Below are positions 9,448 to 19,426 of a stretch of DNA of 64,000 bases, piece after piece. A program made the position numbers and the translations under genes. Every line of letters starts with the position of its first letter. Position 1 is the stretch's first letter. The stretch spans positions 2,232,001 through 2,296,000 of the forward strand of contig NC_006087.1 of assembly GCF_000007665.1 (NCBI RefSeq). Reading direction: 5' to 3'. This DNA is from Leifsonia xyli subsp. xyli str. CTCB07 (lineage in GTDB: Bacteria; Actinomycetota; Actinomycetes; Actinomycetales; Microbacteriaceae). The notes beneath the pieces were generated by a model. That model was not told the origin of the DNA and did not search any database. It worked only from the letters and a program-made list of their open reading frames with translations.

Positions 9448-10796
9448 GTGAAAACCAGCACACCCGAAACCTGGCCGATCATCCGCACCCCCGCGATGAC
9501 GATCGATCTGCTCGACCGTCACGACGCGCTCGCCCTCATTCACGACCGCGCCCAGGACAGCGACCGCGCGCCGCTCGCGGTCGTCTCGGCGAACCTCGAC
9601 CATGTCCACCACTTCGGGCGCAAGGACCGCTGGGCCGGCACGATCGGCGGCTCCGACGACCTCGGCGGCGAGGACGCCGTCGAGTGGGTCACCCTCATCG
9701 ACGGGGCCCCGATCGCCCGGCGGCTGACCAGGCGCGACGGCCTCTCTGTGGCCTTCATCGGCGGCAGCCAGGAGACGCACGCCCAGCTCGCCGCGCGATT
9801 CCGCGCCGAACGCCCCGGCCTGCGCGTCACCGGCTTCTGGGCGCCGCAGCGAGCCGAACTGGCCGATCCTCCGGCCTCGCGCGCCATCGCCGCGGAGATC
9901 CGTTCGGCCGGCGCCGACATCCTGGTGGTCGGCATCGGAAAGCCCCGGCAGGAGCTCTGGATCGCCGAATACGGCACCCTGACCGGCGCGCGGGCACTGC
10001 TCGCGTTCGGCGCGTGGTGGACTTCCTCGCGGGACGCGTCCAGCGCGCTCCGGGCTGGGTCGCGAAGATCGGCATGGAGTGGGCGTGGCGGCTGATGCTC
10101 GAACCGCGCCGCCTCGCCCGCCGCTATCTCGGACAAGGACCGGCCGCCTACCGGGAGGTGCGCAGCTGGGTGGACGAGGAGACCGCCGCAACGACCGCGC
10201 TCTCCCCCTCCTACAGCACCGGGCGGCTCGCCGTCGCGATCGTGACCGACGGACGGAGCGATGCCGCTGCGCTGACGGACGATCTGCGCGACCGGGAGGG
10301 CATCGCGCCCGAGCGGGTGCGCGTGATCGACGGGACGCACGGGTTCGCCGCGGCTGTGGAGCACGCCGTCGCCTCCGCCGGCGACGCCGAGCGGTTGCTG
10401 GTGATCCGTCACGACCTCCGGCTGGACGGCGAGGCCGTGGCCGCCCTGAACCGCCGCATGCGCGCGAGCGGCGCAGGCATCGTCGTCCCCCGCATCGAGA
10501 CGGCGGAAGGCCAGACAGCGCAGTCGCTGCTGCGCGATCCGACGCCCTGGCGCGCTCTGGGCGATGCGATGCTCGGCGAGCGCTTCCCGAACCGCCCCCT
10601 GTCGCTGAGCGGTGTGGACCGGGACGCTGAGAGCTACGCTTTCGCGCATCCGGTCAAGGCCGCAGACGAGGCCACACTGCTCATCCATGTGCCGACAGCG
10701 AAAGCCGCGGGCCGCTGGGACGGGACGTTCCGCGGAATCCGAGAGCAGGGCACGACGGTCTGGTACGAGCCCGCCGCGACCGCGCGACCCGCCTGA
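9448..10796 (+). pseudogene. WecG/TagA/CpsF-family glycosyltransferase with C-terminal extension, frameshifted
   Basis: The first frame encodes a typical WecG/TagA/CpsF enzyme (N-acetylmannosaminyl-transferase group) with VVSANLDHVHHFGR, VAFIGGSQETHAQLAARF, GADILVVGIGKPRQELWI and LLAFGA. At about 10015 one base (a G in the GCG-GTG region) is missing, and the protein continues in another frame as VVDFLAGRVQRAPGWVAKIGMEW and the usual family C-terminus. That frame then runs about 200 residues further (AVAIVTDGRSDAAAL..., LLVIRHDLRLDGEAVAAL), which resembles a second, GT2-like glycosyltransferase domain. Such enzymes act on undecaprenyl-linked sugars for wall or capsule polymers. The shift should abolish function. 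Confidence 0.8.
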
Positions 10797-10964
10797 CGCT
10801 CGCTTTCACGCCGGGCAGCGGCAGGAGAAGCCCGCACGGACGATTCGCGCTCGACGCGGAAGCGGAGGGGATTTCCAGGAGTCCGCGGCGGCGGCCGGCG
10901 CTCTGTAGCGGGCATCGCCCCCGGCGCGAAAGCCAGCGCGCTGGCCGGCTGACCGCGGGCAGCG

Positions 10965-11924
10965 TTACGACGCCGCGAACCGGTCGGTCGCCTCGATCAG
11001 CGCGTCCAGGACGCCCGGCTCGTCGAAGGCGTGCCCCGCGTCCGGGATCATCCGGAACTCGGCCTGCGGCCAGGCCCGGTGCAGCGCCCACGCCGTCATC
11101 GGCGGCGTACACGCATCGTACCGGCCCTGAACGATGACACCCGGGATGCCCGCCAGCCGGTGGGCCTCCCGCAGCAGCTGATCCTCCCCGAACCAGCCGG
11201 CATGGGTGAAGTAGTGGTTCTCGATCCGCGCGAAGGCGATCGCGTGCTTCTCCTCCGTGAAGCTGGCGACCAGCTCCGGCCGGGGCAGCAGGGTGATCGT
11301 GGACGACTCCCACCGGGACCACGCGACGGCGGCCGGCCCATGCACCGCCGGGTCCGGGTCGGAGAGCAGCCGGCTGTACGCCTGAATCAGGGTGCCACGC
11401 TCCTCCACGGGAACGGGCTCCAGGAATCCCTCCCACAGATCGGGGAACAGGGCCGACGCGCCGCCCTCGTAGAACCAGTCCAGCTCCTCCGGCCGCAGGG
11501 TGAAGACCCCGCGCAGCACCAGCTCCGTCACCCGTTCGGGATGCGCCTGCGCGTACGCCAGCGCCAGGGCACTCCCCCACGAGCCGCCGAACACCTGCCA
11601 GCGCTCCACCCCCAGGCGCTCCCGCAGCCGCTCCATATCGGCGACGAGGTGCCACGTGGTGTTCGCCGCGAGATCGGCCTCCGGCTCGCTCGCGTGCGGG
11701 AGGCTCTTCCCGCAGTTCCGCTGGTCGAACAGGACGATGCGGTACTTCGCCGGATCGAACAGCCGCCGGTGCGCCGGGGTCGTCCCGCCGCCCGGTCCGC
11801 CGTGGAGGAACACCACGGGCTTCCCCTCCGGGGAGCCGCTCGTCTCCCAGTACACCTGCTGTCCATCGCCGACATACAGCATCCCGCTGTCGTACGGCTC
11901 GATCTCGGGGTAGAAGCTGCGCAT
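10965..11924 (-). CDS. pip: Proline iminopeptidase
   Basis: A 319-residue alpha/beta hydrolase of peptidase family S33 that removes N-terminal proline from peptides in the cytoplasm. The oxyanion region HGGPGGG is at about residues 40-46, the nucleophile elbow is GGSWGS near residue 110, and the acid and His are in GRYDACTPP and PDAGHAFD near the C-terminus. FDQRNCGKS and a WE-rich cap (AWSRWESS) are family hallmarks. No signal peptide. It is transcribed toward the broken WecG-like gene and diverges from the kinase-like gene at 11972. No damage is visible. Confidence 0.9.
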   Translation of the reverse strand: MRSFYPEIEPYDSGMLYVGDGQQVYWETSGSPEGKPVVFLHGGPGGGTTPAHRRLFDPAKYRIVLFDQRNCGKSLPHASEPEADLAANTTWHLVADMERLRERLGVERWQVFGGSWGSALALAYAQAHPERVTELVLRGVFTLRPEELDWFYEGGASALFPDLWEGFLEPVPVEERGTLIQAYSRLLSDPDPAVHGPAAVAWSRWESSTITLLPRPELVASFTEEKHAIAFARIENHYFTHAGWFGEDQLLREAHRLAGIPGVIVQGRYDACTPPMTAWALHRAWPQAEFRMIPDAGHAFDEPGVLDALIEATDRFAAS

Positions 11925-11971
11925 GCACCGACCGTACCGGATCGGAGCGTCTGAACCGTGAGACTTGAGGG

Positions 11972-12508
11972 ATGGACAGCATCTTCCTCAACGGCACGGT
12001 CGGTTCGGGCAAGTCGACGCTCGCCCACGCACTCAGTTCCCTCGAACCCCTCGTTCACGCCGTTTTCGATCTCGATGAGATCCGGCGGCTGAGTCCGGCG
12101 CCGGCGAATGACCGGTTCAACCATGAGCTCGAGCTTCGGAACCTGCGGAGCCTCGCTGCGAACTACCGGGCAGCCGGAGCCGAACGGTTCATCGTTGCCG
12201 GAGTGATCGAAGACCCTGCTGAGATCCATCGCTTTGTCGAGGCTCTGGGCTCCAGCGGCATGTTCCGCTGCCGGCTGACGGCCAGGGCGGAGGTGCTGGA
12301 GGCACGTCTCCAGTTCCGGCACCGCGACGACAGCGCCGGGCTGGACTGGCACCTTGCGCGTGCCGGTGATCTGGAAGCCATCCTCGATCGCTCTGCCGGA
12401 GACGACCTCGTGCTCGATCCCTCTGAGGCTTCGCCAAGCGAACTCGCGAGAAACGTTCGCGTCACGGCCGGCTGGGAGGCCGGGCCGGACGACGAAGGCG
12501 ACTCCTGA
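11972..12508 (+). CDS. P-loop nucleotide kinase-like protein
   Basis: A 178-residue cytosolic protein opening with MDSIFLNGTVGSGKST, a Walker A motif at residues 8-15. FDLDEIRRL near residue 35 gives the acidic residues expected of small-molecule kinases of the AAA_33/shikimate kinase-like group. An Arg-rich stretch (ARLQFRHRD near residue 113) could be the lid. The substrate is unknown; such proteins include antibiotic- and metabolite-modifying kinases. It diverges from pip with a 47-base spacer and is not obviously in an operon. The end is acidic (GPDDEGDS). Confidence 0.7.
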   Translation: MDSIFLNGTVGSGKSTLAHALSSLEPLVHAVFDLDEIRRLSPAPANDRFNHELELRNLRSLAANYRAAGAERFIVAGVIEDPAEIHRFVEALGSSGMFRCRLTARAEVLEARLQFRHRDDSAGLDWHLARAGDLEAILDRSAGDDLVLDPSEASPSELARNVRVTAGWEAGPDDEGDS

Positions 12509-12572
12509 GGCGCTCGCAGCGAAAGAAGCCACGATGGCGACCTCTCCTCTTCCGCGAGGGCCGGTCCGGGCC

Positions 12573-14639
12573 TCAGCGGCTCTCGTTCGCCGCCTTCTCC
12601 TCCACCGACAGCGTCCCGTCTTCGCGGCGCGAAGCGTAGTATGCGCGCGCCTCAGCCTGACGTTCCGCCTCCGCACCGGTCGCGATCTCCGCGCGGACCA
12701 GCTCGGGGCCGTATCCGAAGGCGTCCACCAGGTCGATAGCGTGCGGGCGGATGCGCGTCAGCAGCCGGCCGATGTAGGCGGTGACGGCCTGGCCGCGCTG
12801 CGGAGAGAGCCGGCCGTTGACGAGATACCAGGCGAGGCGCTTCTCGATAAGGCCGAAGCCGAACAGGTCGCGGAGCCAGGTGAGGACCTGCTTGGTGCCG
12901 GCGTCCCGCGTCTGCTCCAGGGCGTCCGTGAAGGACTCCCACTGGAGCAGCTCGCCGTGGGCCTGCGCCGCCTCGATGAGCTCGTTCTGCTGCGAGTTGA
13001 ACAGCTCGGCTGCTGCCTTCCTGTCCAGCTTGGACGCGGGGCGCAGGTGCCCGGCGATCTGGGAGATCATCGTCTCCACCCGGTCCGTCAGCAGCTCGCG
13101 CTGGGTCGCCGGGTCTTGCAGCCAGGTGACCGAGCGCGCAGTGGAGCCGACGTCGCGGACCGTCTGGGCCACGCTCCGGAGACCGCTGCCGTGGTAGACC
13201 CGGTCGGCCGCGTGGGTGACGACGTAGCGGGCCAGCGCTCCCGCGTCCGCCTGGGCGAACTTGCGGCTGACATCGGTGAGCAGCCGCTTCGCGACGAGCT
13301 GGAGGAGGACGTTGTTGTCGCCCTCGAAGGTGACCCAGATGTCCAGGTCCTGACGCAGCGAGGTGATCCGGTTGGCGGTGAGGAAGCCCGCGCCGCCGCA
13401 GGCCTCGCGGGCCTCCTGCAGCGTGTCGAGCGCATGCCAGGTGCTCAGCGGTTTCAGCGCCGCGGCGATGGTCTCGAGGTCCTGACGGTCGGCGTCGGTC
13501 GCCACCCGCCCGCTGAACACGTCGTCGAACGTGCGGAGGAACATCTCGTGCGCGAAACTCGCGGCGTAGGTGGTCGCGAGCAGCGGGAGCAGCCGGCGCT
13601 GGTGGCGCTGGTAGTCGAGGATGACCTCCTCGTCGGTGTCGCTCCCCGCGCTGAACTGGCGGCGCTCGTTCGCGTAAGTGAGGGCGATCTTGAGGGCGAT
13701 CTTCGCGGCGATGGTCGCGGAGCCGTCGAGCGAGACGCGGCCCTGGACGAGCGTCCCGAGCATGGTGAAGAAGCGGCGGCCGAGGCTCTGGATGGGCGAA
13801 GTGTAGGCGCCGTCCGCTGCGACATCGCCGTAGCGGTTCAGCAGATCGGTGCGCGGGATGCGGACGCCGGTGAAGTGCAGCCGGCCATTGTCGATGCCGT
13901 TGAGCCCGCCTTTCTGGCCGTCGTCCTCGCCACCGACACCGGGCAGGAAAGCGCCGGCGGCGTCCCGGATCGGCACGTAGAACGCGTGGACACCGTGGTT
14001 GACGTTCCGGGTGACGAGTTGAGCGAACACGACGGCGGCCGTCGCATCCACGGCGGCGTTCCCGAGGTAGTCCTTCCACGCCCCACGGAACGGAGTGTCG
14101 ATGACGAACTCCTGCGTCTCCGGGTCGTAGGTCGCGGTGGTCGCGACGCTGGCGACATCCGAGCCGTGCCCGGTCTCAGTCATGGCGAAAGCGCCGGGCA
14201 CCTCGAGCGACATGATGCCCGGCAGGTACTTCTTGTGGTGCTCCTCGGTGCCGAGGTGCAGCACGGCAGCGCCGAACAGGCCCCACTGGACACCCGACTT
14301 GATTTGCAGCGACGGGTCGGCCGCGACCAGCTCCTCGAAAGCGGCGATGTTGCCGCCGTGGTCGTCGGCGCCGCCGACGGACGTCGGGAACGCACGATGC
14401 ACCTGGCCGTTCTCGACGAGCAGCTTCAGCTGGCCGGACACCCGCTTGCGGTGCTCCGCGACAGACAGCCCCTCGACCTTCTGCACCTCAGGACGCTTCG
14501 CCAGCTCGCGCGAGGCGAGCCGGATCTCGGCCCACTCGCCCAGCAGCTGACGGCCCAGCGCCTCAACATCGACGCGGGGCTCTGGGGCCGGGACGGAGCC
14601 AGAGAGCTTCGTGGCGGCACGCTCGGCAGTATCGCCCAT
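12573..14639 (-). CDS. Acyl-CoA oxidase / acyl-CoA dehydrogenase family protein
   Basis: A 688-residue flavoprotein of the acyl-CoA oxidase type, for the first oxidation step of fatty acid beta-oxidation. The middle part shows the FAD/substrate motifs: FAMTETGHGSDVASVATTATYDP, WKDYLGNAAVDATAAVVFAQ and RYGDVAADGAYTSPI. The C-terminal ACOX helical domain follows, with EACGGAGFLTANRITSLRQD and TFEGDNNVLLQLVAKRLL. The length and layout fit ACOX, not the 380-residue dehydrogenases. The ATG at 14639 is chosen because GAAGAGGAG lies in front of it; an upstream in-frame start adds 28 poorly conserved residues. The gene is intact. Confidence 0.88.
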   Translation of the reverse strand: MGDTAERAATKLSGSVPAPEPRVDVEALGRQLLGEWAEIRLASRELAKRPEVQKVEGLSVAEHRKRVSGQLKLLVENGQVHRAFPTSVGGADDHGGNIAAFEELVAADPSLQIKSGVQWGLFGAAVLHLGTEEHHKKYLPGIMSLEVPGAFAMTETGHGSDVASVATTATYDPETQEFVIDTPFRGAWKDYLGNAAVDATAAVVFAQLVTRNVNHGVHAFYVPIRDAAGAFLPGVGGEDDGQKGGLNGIDNGRLHFTGVRIPRTDLLNRYGDVAADGAYTSPIQSLGRRFFTMLGTLVQGRVSLDGSATIAAKIALKIALTYANERRQFSAGSDTDEEVILDYQRHQRRLLPLLATTYAASFAHEMFLRTFDDVFSGRVATDADRQDLETIAAALKPLSTWHALDTLQEAREACGGAGFLTANRITSLRQDLDIWVTFEGDNNVLLQLVAKRLLTDVSRKFAQADAGALARYVVTHAADRVYHGSGLRSVAQTVRDVGSTARSVTWLQDPATQRELLTDRVETMISQIAGHLRPASKLDRKAAAELFNSQQNELIEAAQAHGELLQWESFTDALEQTRDAGTKQVLTWLRDLFGFGLIEKRLAWYLVNGRLSPQRGQAVTAYIGRLLTRIRPHAIDLVDAFGYGPELVRAEIATGAEAERQAEARAYYASRREDGTLSVEEKAANESR

Positions 14640-14844
14640 GAGTCTCCTCTTCACTGTCTTGGGGTCAGAGTCACAGTACGTCGGCCGGGCCGGGGAGTGG
14701 AAACCATCGGTGCTCCGCCACAAACCCCACCCGCAGCGGTCGGGCGACCGTTGCGGGAAGCTCCAAAACGGGACATCCGCACCCGATGGATGCCGATTAC
14801 CCGTGCCTGTGAACAGGGGTTCGGCTGAGCACGGCCCTCACTCG

Positions 14845-16878
14845 CTACTCGCGCCCGGCCACCACATCCAGCAGTGCCTGCCCATAGGCTTCCCGCTTCT
14901 TCGCGCCGATTCCGGTGATGCCGTCCAGCTCGCCGAGGCTCGCGGGCCGGGCCGCGGCGACAGCGCGGAGGGTCGCGTCGCCGAAGACGATGTAGGCCGG
15001 GACCCCCTGCGCCTTCGCCTCCCCCGCCCGCCACGCCCGAAGGGACTCGAACAGCGGCTGATCCGCGGGCGGCAGCTCGCTCGGCGCGGCGGCCCGCGGC
15101 CCGCGCGCCGCGCGCTCCGGCCGGTCCGGCTCACGGCGCAGCACCACCTCGCGGCCGCCCGCCAGCACGGCGGCGCTCTCCGGGGTGATCGTCAGCACGC
15201 CGTACTCGCCTTCGGGTTTCAGCAGTTCGAGCGCGATCAGCTGCCGCGCCACGCCGCGCCACTGGCTCTCGGAAAGATCCGCGCCGATGCCCCAGGTCGT
15301 CAGCCGGTCGTGCCCGTACTGGTCGACACGCGGCGTCCGCTTGCTGCGCAGGATGTCGATCAGGTGCCCGGCGCCGAAGCGCTGATTGCGCTCCCGATGC
15401 AGCCGGACGACCGTGGAGAGCAGCTTCTGGGCGGGAACCGTGCCGTCCCAGGTCTCCGGAGGCATGAGGCAGGTATCGCAGTTGCCGCAGGGACCGGAGC
15501 GCTGGCCGAAGTAGCCGAGCAGGTTCACGCGGCGGCACTGCACGGTCTCGCAGAGCGCGAGCATGGCGTCCAGGTGCTGCGTGAGGCGGCGACGGTGGGC
15601 GAGGTCGCCCGGGGAATCGTCGATCATGCGGCGCTGCTGCACGACATCCTGCAGGCCGTAGGCGAGCCACGCGGTCGAGGGCTGGCCGTCCCTCCCGGCG
15701 CGGCCGGTCTCCTGGTAGTAGCCCTCGACGGATTTGGGGAGGTCGATGTGCGCGACGAAGCGGACATCGGGCTTGTCGATGCCCATGCCGAACGCGATGG
15801 TCGCCACGACGATCACGCCGTCCTCGCGGAGGAAGCGCGCCTGGGTCCGCGCGCGCGTCTGCGCGTCGAGCCCCGCGTGATAGGGCAGCGCCGTCAGCCC
15901 GCGTCCGGCGAGGAACTCGGCGGTGCGCTCGACGGAGTTCCGCGAGAGCGCGTAGACGATGCCCGCCTCGCCCGGGTGCTCCCCCGAGATGAAGTCGAGC
16001 AGCTGCTTGCGCACCTCGGCCTTCGGGACGATGCGGTACTGGATGTTGGGCCGGTCGAAGTCGGAGACGAAGTGCCCGGCCCCCTCCAGCCCGAGCCGCT
16101 GCGCGATCTCCCGGTGCGTCGCCTCCGTCGCCGTGGCGGTGAGGGCGATGCGCGGGACTCCCGGCCAGCGCTCGGCCAGTTCGGAGAGAGCGAGGTAGTC
16201 GGTACGGAAATCGTGCCCCCACTGGGAGACGCAGTGCGCCTCGTCGATCGCGAACAGAGCGACGCGACCGCGTTCGAGGAACCGCTTCGTCGGCTCCGAG
16301 GAGAGCCGTTCGGGAGCGACGTACAGGATGTCGAGTTCGCCCGCGAGGTACGCGCGCTCGACCGCCGAGCGCTGGGCGGAGTCCTGCGTCGAGTTGAGGA
16401 ACGCGGCCCTGACGCCGACCGCGGTCAGCGCGTCCACCTGATCCTGCATCAGCGCGATGAGCGGGGAGACGACGACGCCGGTGCCCTCCCGCACAAGAGA
16501 CGGGATCTGGTAGCAGAGCGACTTCCCGCCGCCGGTCGGCATGAGCACGAGGGCGTCGCCGCCCGCCGCCACGCGGTCGATGATCGCCGCCTGGTCGCCG
16601 CGGAAGGAGTCGTAGCCGAACACACGCCGCAGCGCCTCGGCCGGGGTCGCGAAGCGGGCGGGCGCGGGGACGGGCGACCCGGCGGGCGGGCGGGCGGCGG
16701 CAGCGGTCCGGGCGGCGGGAGCGCCGGGTCCTGCACACACGAAGGGAATCCCGGCGTACGGGTCCTCGCCGGGGTATGGGTCCTCACCGGGGTATGGGTC
16801 CTGGGCGGCGAGGGGCGGCGGCTCCTCGTCCAGCGGGGGCGCGTCCCGGTCGTCCGGGACCCAGGTGTTCCAGCTCAT
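14845..16878 (-). CDS. recQ: ATP-dependent DNA helicase RecQ
   Basis: A 677-residue 3'-5' DNA helicase for recombination and replication-fork repair. Motif I is TGGGKS at 115-120; [14 protein letters not shown] is motif II plus the aromatic-rich loop; [25 protein letters not shown] and the motif VI region [10 protein letters not shown] follow. A zinc site is seen as [23 protein letters not shown], then the winged-helix RQC part and a C-terminal HRDC domain ([22 protein letters not shown]). The first 45 residues are Pro/Asp/Glu-rich with PYPGED repeats and are not part of the core. ATG at 16878 is used because upstream sequence is not protein-like. Divergent from the permease at 17180. Confidence 0.93.
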   Translation of the reverse strand: MSWNTWVPDDRDAPPLDEEPPPLAAQDPYPGEDPYPGEDPYAGIPFVCAGPGAPAARTAAAARPPAGSPVPAPARFATPAEALRRVFGYDSFRGDQAAIIDRVAAGGDALVLMPTGGGKSLCYQIPSLVREGTGVVVSPLIALMQDQVDALTAVGVRAAFLNSTQDSAQRSAVERAYLAGELDILYVAPERLSSEPTKRFLERGRVALFAIDEAHCVSQWGHDFRTDYLALSELAERWPGVPRIALTATATEATHREIAQRLGLEGAGHFVSDFDRPNIQYRIVPKAEVRKQLLDFISGEHPGEAGIVYALSRNSVERTAEFLAGRGLTALPYHAGLDAQTRARTQARFLREDGVIVVATIAFGMGIDKPDVRFVAHIDLPKSVEGYYQETGRAGRDGQPSTAWLAYGLQDVVQQRRMIDDSPGDLAHRRRLTQHLDAMLALCETVQCRRVNLLGYFGQRSGPCGNCDTCLMPPETWDGTVPAQKLLSTVVRLHRERNQRFGAGHLIDILRSKRTPRVDQYGHDRLTTWGIGADLSESQWRGVARQLIALELLKPEGEYGVLTITPESAAVLAGGREVVLRREPDRPERAARGPRAAAPSELPPADQPLFESLRAWRAGEAKAQGVPAYIVFGDATLRAVAAARPASLGELDGITGIGAKKREAYGQALLDVVAGRE
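16756..16809 (-). repeat. recQ: 18-bp tandem repeat inside the recQ N-terminus
   Basis: About 2.5 to 3 imperfect copies of an 18-base unit (GTATGGGTCCTCACCGGG on the plus strand). It encodes the repeated PYPGED stretch at about residues 28-43 of RecQ. The unit is a multiple of three, so copy changes keep the frame. Confidence 0.75.
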
Positions 16879-17179
16879 CCCCCGATCGTAGCGACGTGCG
16901 CAGACTGCGCGAGCCGGACGCCGGCGGCTGTGGACGGCTCCACCGCATCCACAGCGCCACACCGTCGTCCCTGCGCCGGCGCATCGTGGCCAGAACCCGC
17001 GAGGGCGCCCCGTCCGCCCACCGCTCGGCCGGAAACCGGTGACGTCGGCGGCGCTGGGTCCGGGATCGTGCGGAGCCGGTGAAGCGGGTGAGGCCCGTGA
17101 CCGCAGTGGCGACAGCGGGGGCACTGAGTGCCATTTGAGTGTGGCGGGACGGCGTTCCCCCGGGAGAGGATGAGGACCC
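16879..17179. other. Divergent intergenic region, recQ / amino acid permease
   Basis: About 300 bases between two divergently transcribed genes. It must hold both promoters, but I see no convincing repeat, operator or RNA structure. GAGGATGAGGACCC directly before the ATG at 17180 is the permease ribosome site. Confidence 0.5.
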
Positions 17180-18727
17180 ATGACGACATCGCACGATCCG
17201 GCCGACGAGCTGGAGAACCGGCTCGAACACCTCGGCGACGTGAGCCAGGCCGTCCAGGACTTCGCCAGCGAGCAGGAAGGCTACCGCAAATCCCTCTCCG
17301 CCCGGCAGGTGCAGATGATCGCGATCGGCGGCGCGATCGGCACCGGCCTGTTCCTCGGCGCTGGCGGCCGGTTGCAGCAGAGCGGCCCCCTCCTGGTTTT
17401 CGTGTACGCGGTGTGCGGGTTCTTCGCCTTCCTCGTGCTGCGCGCTCTGGGCGAGCTGGTGCTGCACCGGCCGTCCTCCGGATCGTTCGTCTCCTACGCA
17501 CGCGAGTTCTTCGGGGAGAAGATGGCGTACGTCGCGGGCTGGATGTACTTCCTCAACTGGGCGATGACCGCAATCGTCGACTCCACCGCCGTGGCCCTCT
17601 ACGTGAAGTACTGGAGCCTGTTCTCGAGCGTCCCCCAGTGGCTGCTCGCCCTCATCGCCCTGGTCATCGTGGTCAGCCTGAACCTCATCTCGGTGAAAGT
17701 GTTCGGCGAGATGGAGTTCTGGTTCGCGCTGATCAAGGTCGGCGCGCTCGCGACCTTCCTCGTCGTCGGCATCGTGGTGCTGGCGGCGGGATGGCCGACC
17801 GACCTCGGCCCGACCGGCATCCCGATGCTCGCGGAGAACGGCTGGCTGCTGCCGAACGGCATTGCCACGATCGCGATGGCTATCGTGCTGGTGCAGGGCG
17901 TGGTGTTCGCCTACGCGGCCGTCGAACTCGTCGGCATCGCGGCGGGCGAGACGGAGCACCCCGAGAAGATCATGCCGCGGGCCATCAACAGCGTGGTCTT
18001 CCGCATCGCGGTCTTCTACTGCGGCTCGGTCCTGCTGCTCGCACTGCTGCTGCCCGCGAGCGCGTACAGCGGAAGCGAGAGCCCGTTCGTCACCTTCTTC
18101 AGCCACTTCGGCGGGCCCCAGCTCAGCGCCGTGGTCGGCTCCATCATGAACTTCGTCGTGCTGACCGCGGCCCTGTCCAGCCTGAACGCCGGGATGTACT
18201 CCACGGGCCGCATCCTGCACTCGATGGCCCAGACCGGGGCGGCGCCGCGCTTCACCTCGCGGATGAGCAAACAGGGCGTCCCGTACGGCGGCATCCTGCT
18301 CACGGCGGCCATCGGCGTCTTCGGTGTCTTCCTGAACCTCGTGGTGCCGGCGCAGGCTTTCAACATCGTGCTCAACGTCGCGGCGCTCGGCATCGTCACC
18401 AGCTGGGCGATGATCGTCCTGTGCCAGATGCGGCTACGCCGCTGGTCGCTGCGGGGCACGATGAAGCGGCCGGCGTTCAGCCTGATCGGCGCGCCGTTCA
18501 CGGCGTACCTCACGCTGGCCTTCCTGCTGGCGGTGCTGGTGCTCATGACGTTCGACTACCCCACCGGCACCTGGACCGTCGCCTCGCTCGTGGTGATCGC
18601 GCCGCTCCTGGTGATCGGCTGGTTCGCACAGCGGGGGCGCATCCTCGCGATCGCCGCCAGGCGCGAAGGCCACACGGGAGCGTACCCGGTGATCGCGGCG
18701 CGCCCACTGCGGCGAGAGCGGGAATGA
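17180..18727 (+). CDS. APC-family amino acid permease
   Basis: A 515-residue integral membrane transporter of the amino acid permease (AAT) branch. After a 50-residue hydrophilic start it enters the first span with the consensus [26 protein letters not shown], the substrate-binding unwound helix of this family. About twelve spans follow (for example [41 protein letters not shown]). The closest functional groups are asparagine, GABA or aromatic amino acid permeases; the substrate cannot be fixed from sequence. A strong GAGGATGAGGA ribosome site precedes the ATG. The gene is intact. Confidence 0.88.
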   Translation: MTTSHDPADELENRLEHLGDVSQAVQDFASEQEGYRKSLSARQVQMIAIGGAIGTGLFLGAGGRLQQSGPLLVFVYAVCGFFAFLVLRALGELVLHRPSSGSFVSYAREFFGEKMAYVAGWMYFLNWAMTAIVDSTAVALYVKYWSLFSSVPQWLLALIALVIVVSLNLISVKVFGEMEFWFALIKVGALATFLVVGIVVLAAGWPTDLGPTGIPMLAENGWLLPNGIATIAMAIVLVQGVVFAYAAVELVGIAAGETEHPEKIMPRAINSVVFRIAVFYCGSVLLLALLLPASAYSGSESPFVTFFSHFGGPQLSAVVGSIMNFVVLTAALSSLNAGMYSTGRILHSMAQTGAAPRFTSRMSKQGVPYGGILLTAAIGVFGVFLNLVVPAQAFNIVLNVAALGIVTSWAMIVLCQMRLRRWSLRGTMKRPAFSLIGAPFTAYLTLAFLLAVLVLMTFDYPTGTWTVASLVVIAPLLVIGWFAQRGRILAIAARREGHTGAYPVIAARPLRRERE

Positions 18728-18754
18728 CCGGACGGCACAGCCTCCCCCTCTGTG

Positions 18755-18773
18755 TCGGGTAAAGCTAACCTGC
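18755..18773 (+). promoter_or_regulatory. DtxR/IdeR-like iron box 1
   Basis: The core GGGTAAAGCTAACCT (18757-18771) matches most positions of the DtxR/IdeR iron-box consensus TTAGGTTAGGCTAACCTAA. It lies 25 bases (centre to centre) upstream of a second, better box and before the ECF transporter operon. Binding by an iron-dependent repressor is inferred from the match. Confidence 0.6.
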
Positions 18774-18779
18774 TCTTTG

Positions 18780-18798
18780 TCAGGTAAGGCTAACCTCT
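18780..18798 (+). promoter_or_regulatory. DtxR/IdeR-like iron box 2
   Basis: AGGTAAGGCTAACCT (18782-18796) differs from the 15-base core of the DtxR/IdeR consensus at one position. It ends 16 bases before the ATG of the ECF S-component and just before the ribosome site GGAG, so a bound repressor would block transcription or its start. Confidence 0.7.
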
Positions 18799-18814
18799 CT
18801 AAACTGGAGCCGAC

Positions 18815-19423
18815 ATGTCCACCACCAGCACCCGTCTCCTGCTGACCTGCGCCGCCATCGGCGTCGCAGGCGGCATCGTATTCTCCGTCTCCGGCTACAT
18901 CTCCGGCACGGTCGCGGCGATCGCTCCGCTGTTCTACGGCGCTGTGATCGGCGTCTACTTCCTGCCCGGGGTCGTTGCGCAGGCGCTGCTGCGGCGGGGC
19001 GGTGTGGCGCTGATCGCCTCGGTGATCGCGGGACTCGTTTCGGTGCCGTTCCAGCCGATCGGATTCATGGCGGTGATGGCGGCCGGGTCGATCGGAGCGT
19101 TGCAGGAGGTCCCGTTCTTGATCGCGCTCTACCGGCACTGGAGAGCCTGGCTGTTCTATGTCACTGCGACGATCGCAGGCGTGGCGTTCGGGCTCGGGGT
19201 CTTCTTCGCGCAAGGGGCGGAGACCGCACGGCCGTGGGCGCAGGCGCTGCACACCGGGCTGTTCGCGGTGTCCCCCGCCGTGTTCACCGGGATCGGCCGC
19301 GCCGTTGCGAAGGCGCTCGACCGCACTGGCGCCGGCCGCGGCCTGCAAGGACCGGTCGCGCGCCCACGGCGCGAACGCGGCACCGGGACCGGCACAGGCA
19401 CGCTGCCGATGACGGCCGCCTGA
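18815..19423 (+). CDS. ECF transporter S-component (YkoE-like), probably metal/iron-regulated
   Basis: A 202-residue membrane protein with about five or six spans (AAIGVAGGIVFSVSGYISG, GAVIGVYFLPGVVAQALL, VALIASVIAGLVSVPF, LFYVTATIAGVAFGLGVFFA). It resembles YkoE-type substrate-binding subunits of energy-coupling-factor importers. It is followed directly by the double ATPase and T-component, so the three genes form a full group-I ECF transporter. YkoE is usually linked to the thiamine precursor HMP, but there is no thiamine riboswitch here; two iron boxes precede the gene, so an iron chelate, haem or related ligand is a good alternative (inference). The Arg/Gly-rich tail is hydrophilic. GGAG precedes the ATG. 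Confidence 0.82.
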   Translation: MSTTSTRLLLTCAAIGVAGGIVFSVSGYISGTVAAIAPLFYGAVIGVYFLPGVVAQALLRRGGVALIASVIAGLVSVPFQPIGFMAVMAAGSIGALQEVPFLIALYRHWRAWLFYVTATIAGVAFGLGVFFAQGAETARPWAQALHTGLFAVSPAVFTGIGRAVAKALDRTGAGRGLQGPVARPRRERGTGTGTGTLPMTAA

Positions 19424-19426
19424 GAC

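Noticed and set aside
10921..10948. Terminator hairpin between the WecG-like gene and pip
   Set aside because: There is a GCCAGCGCGCTGGC palindrome, but with no loop and in very GC-rich sequence, so a real terminator cannot be told from chance.
18728..18814. Thiamine riboswitch before the YkoE-like gene
   Set aside because: The 87-base spacer is too short and lacks thiamine-box core elements; it is largely filled by the two iron-box palindromes.
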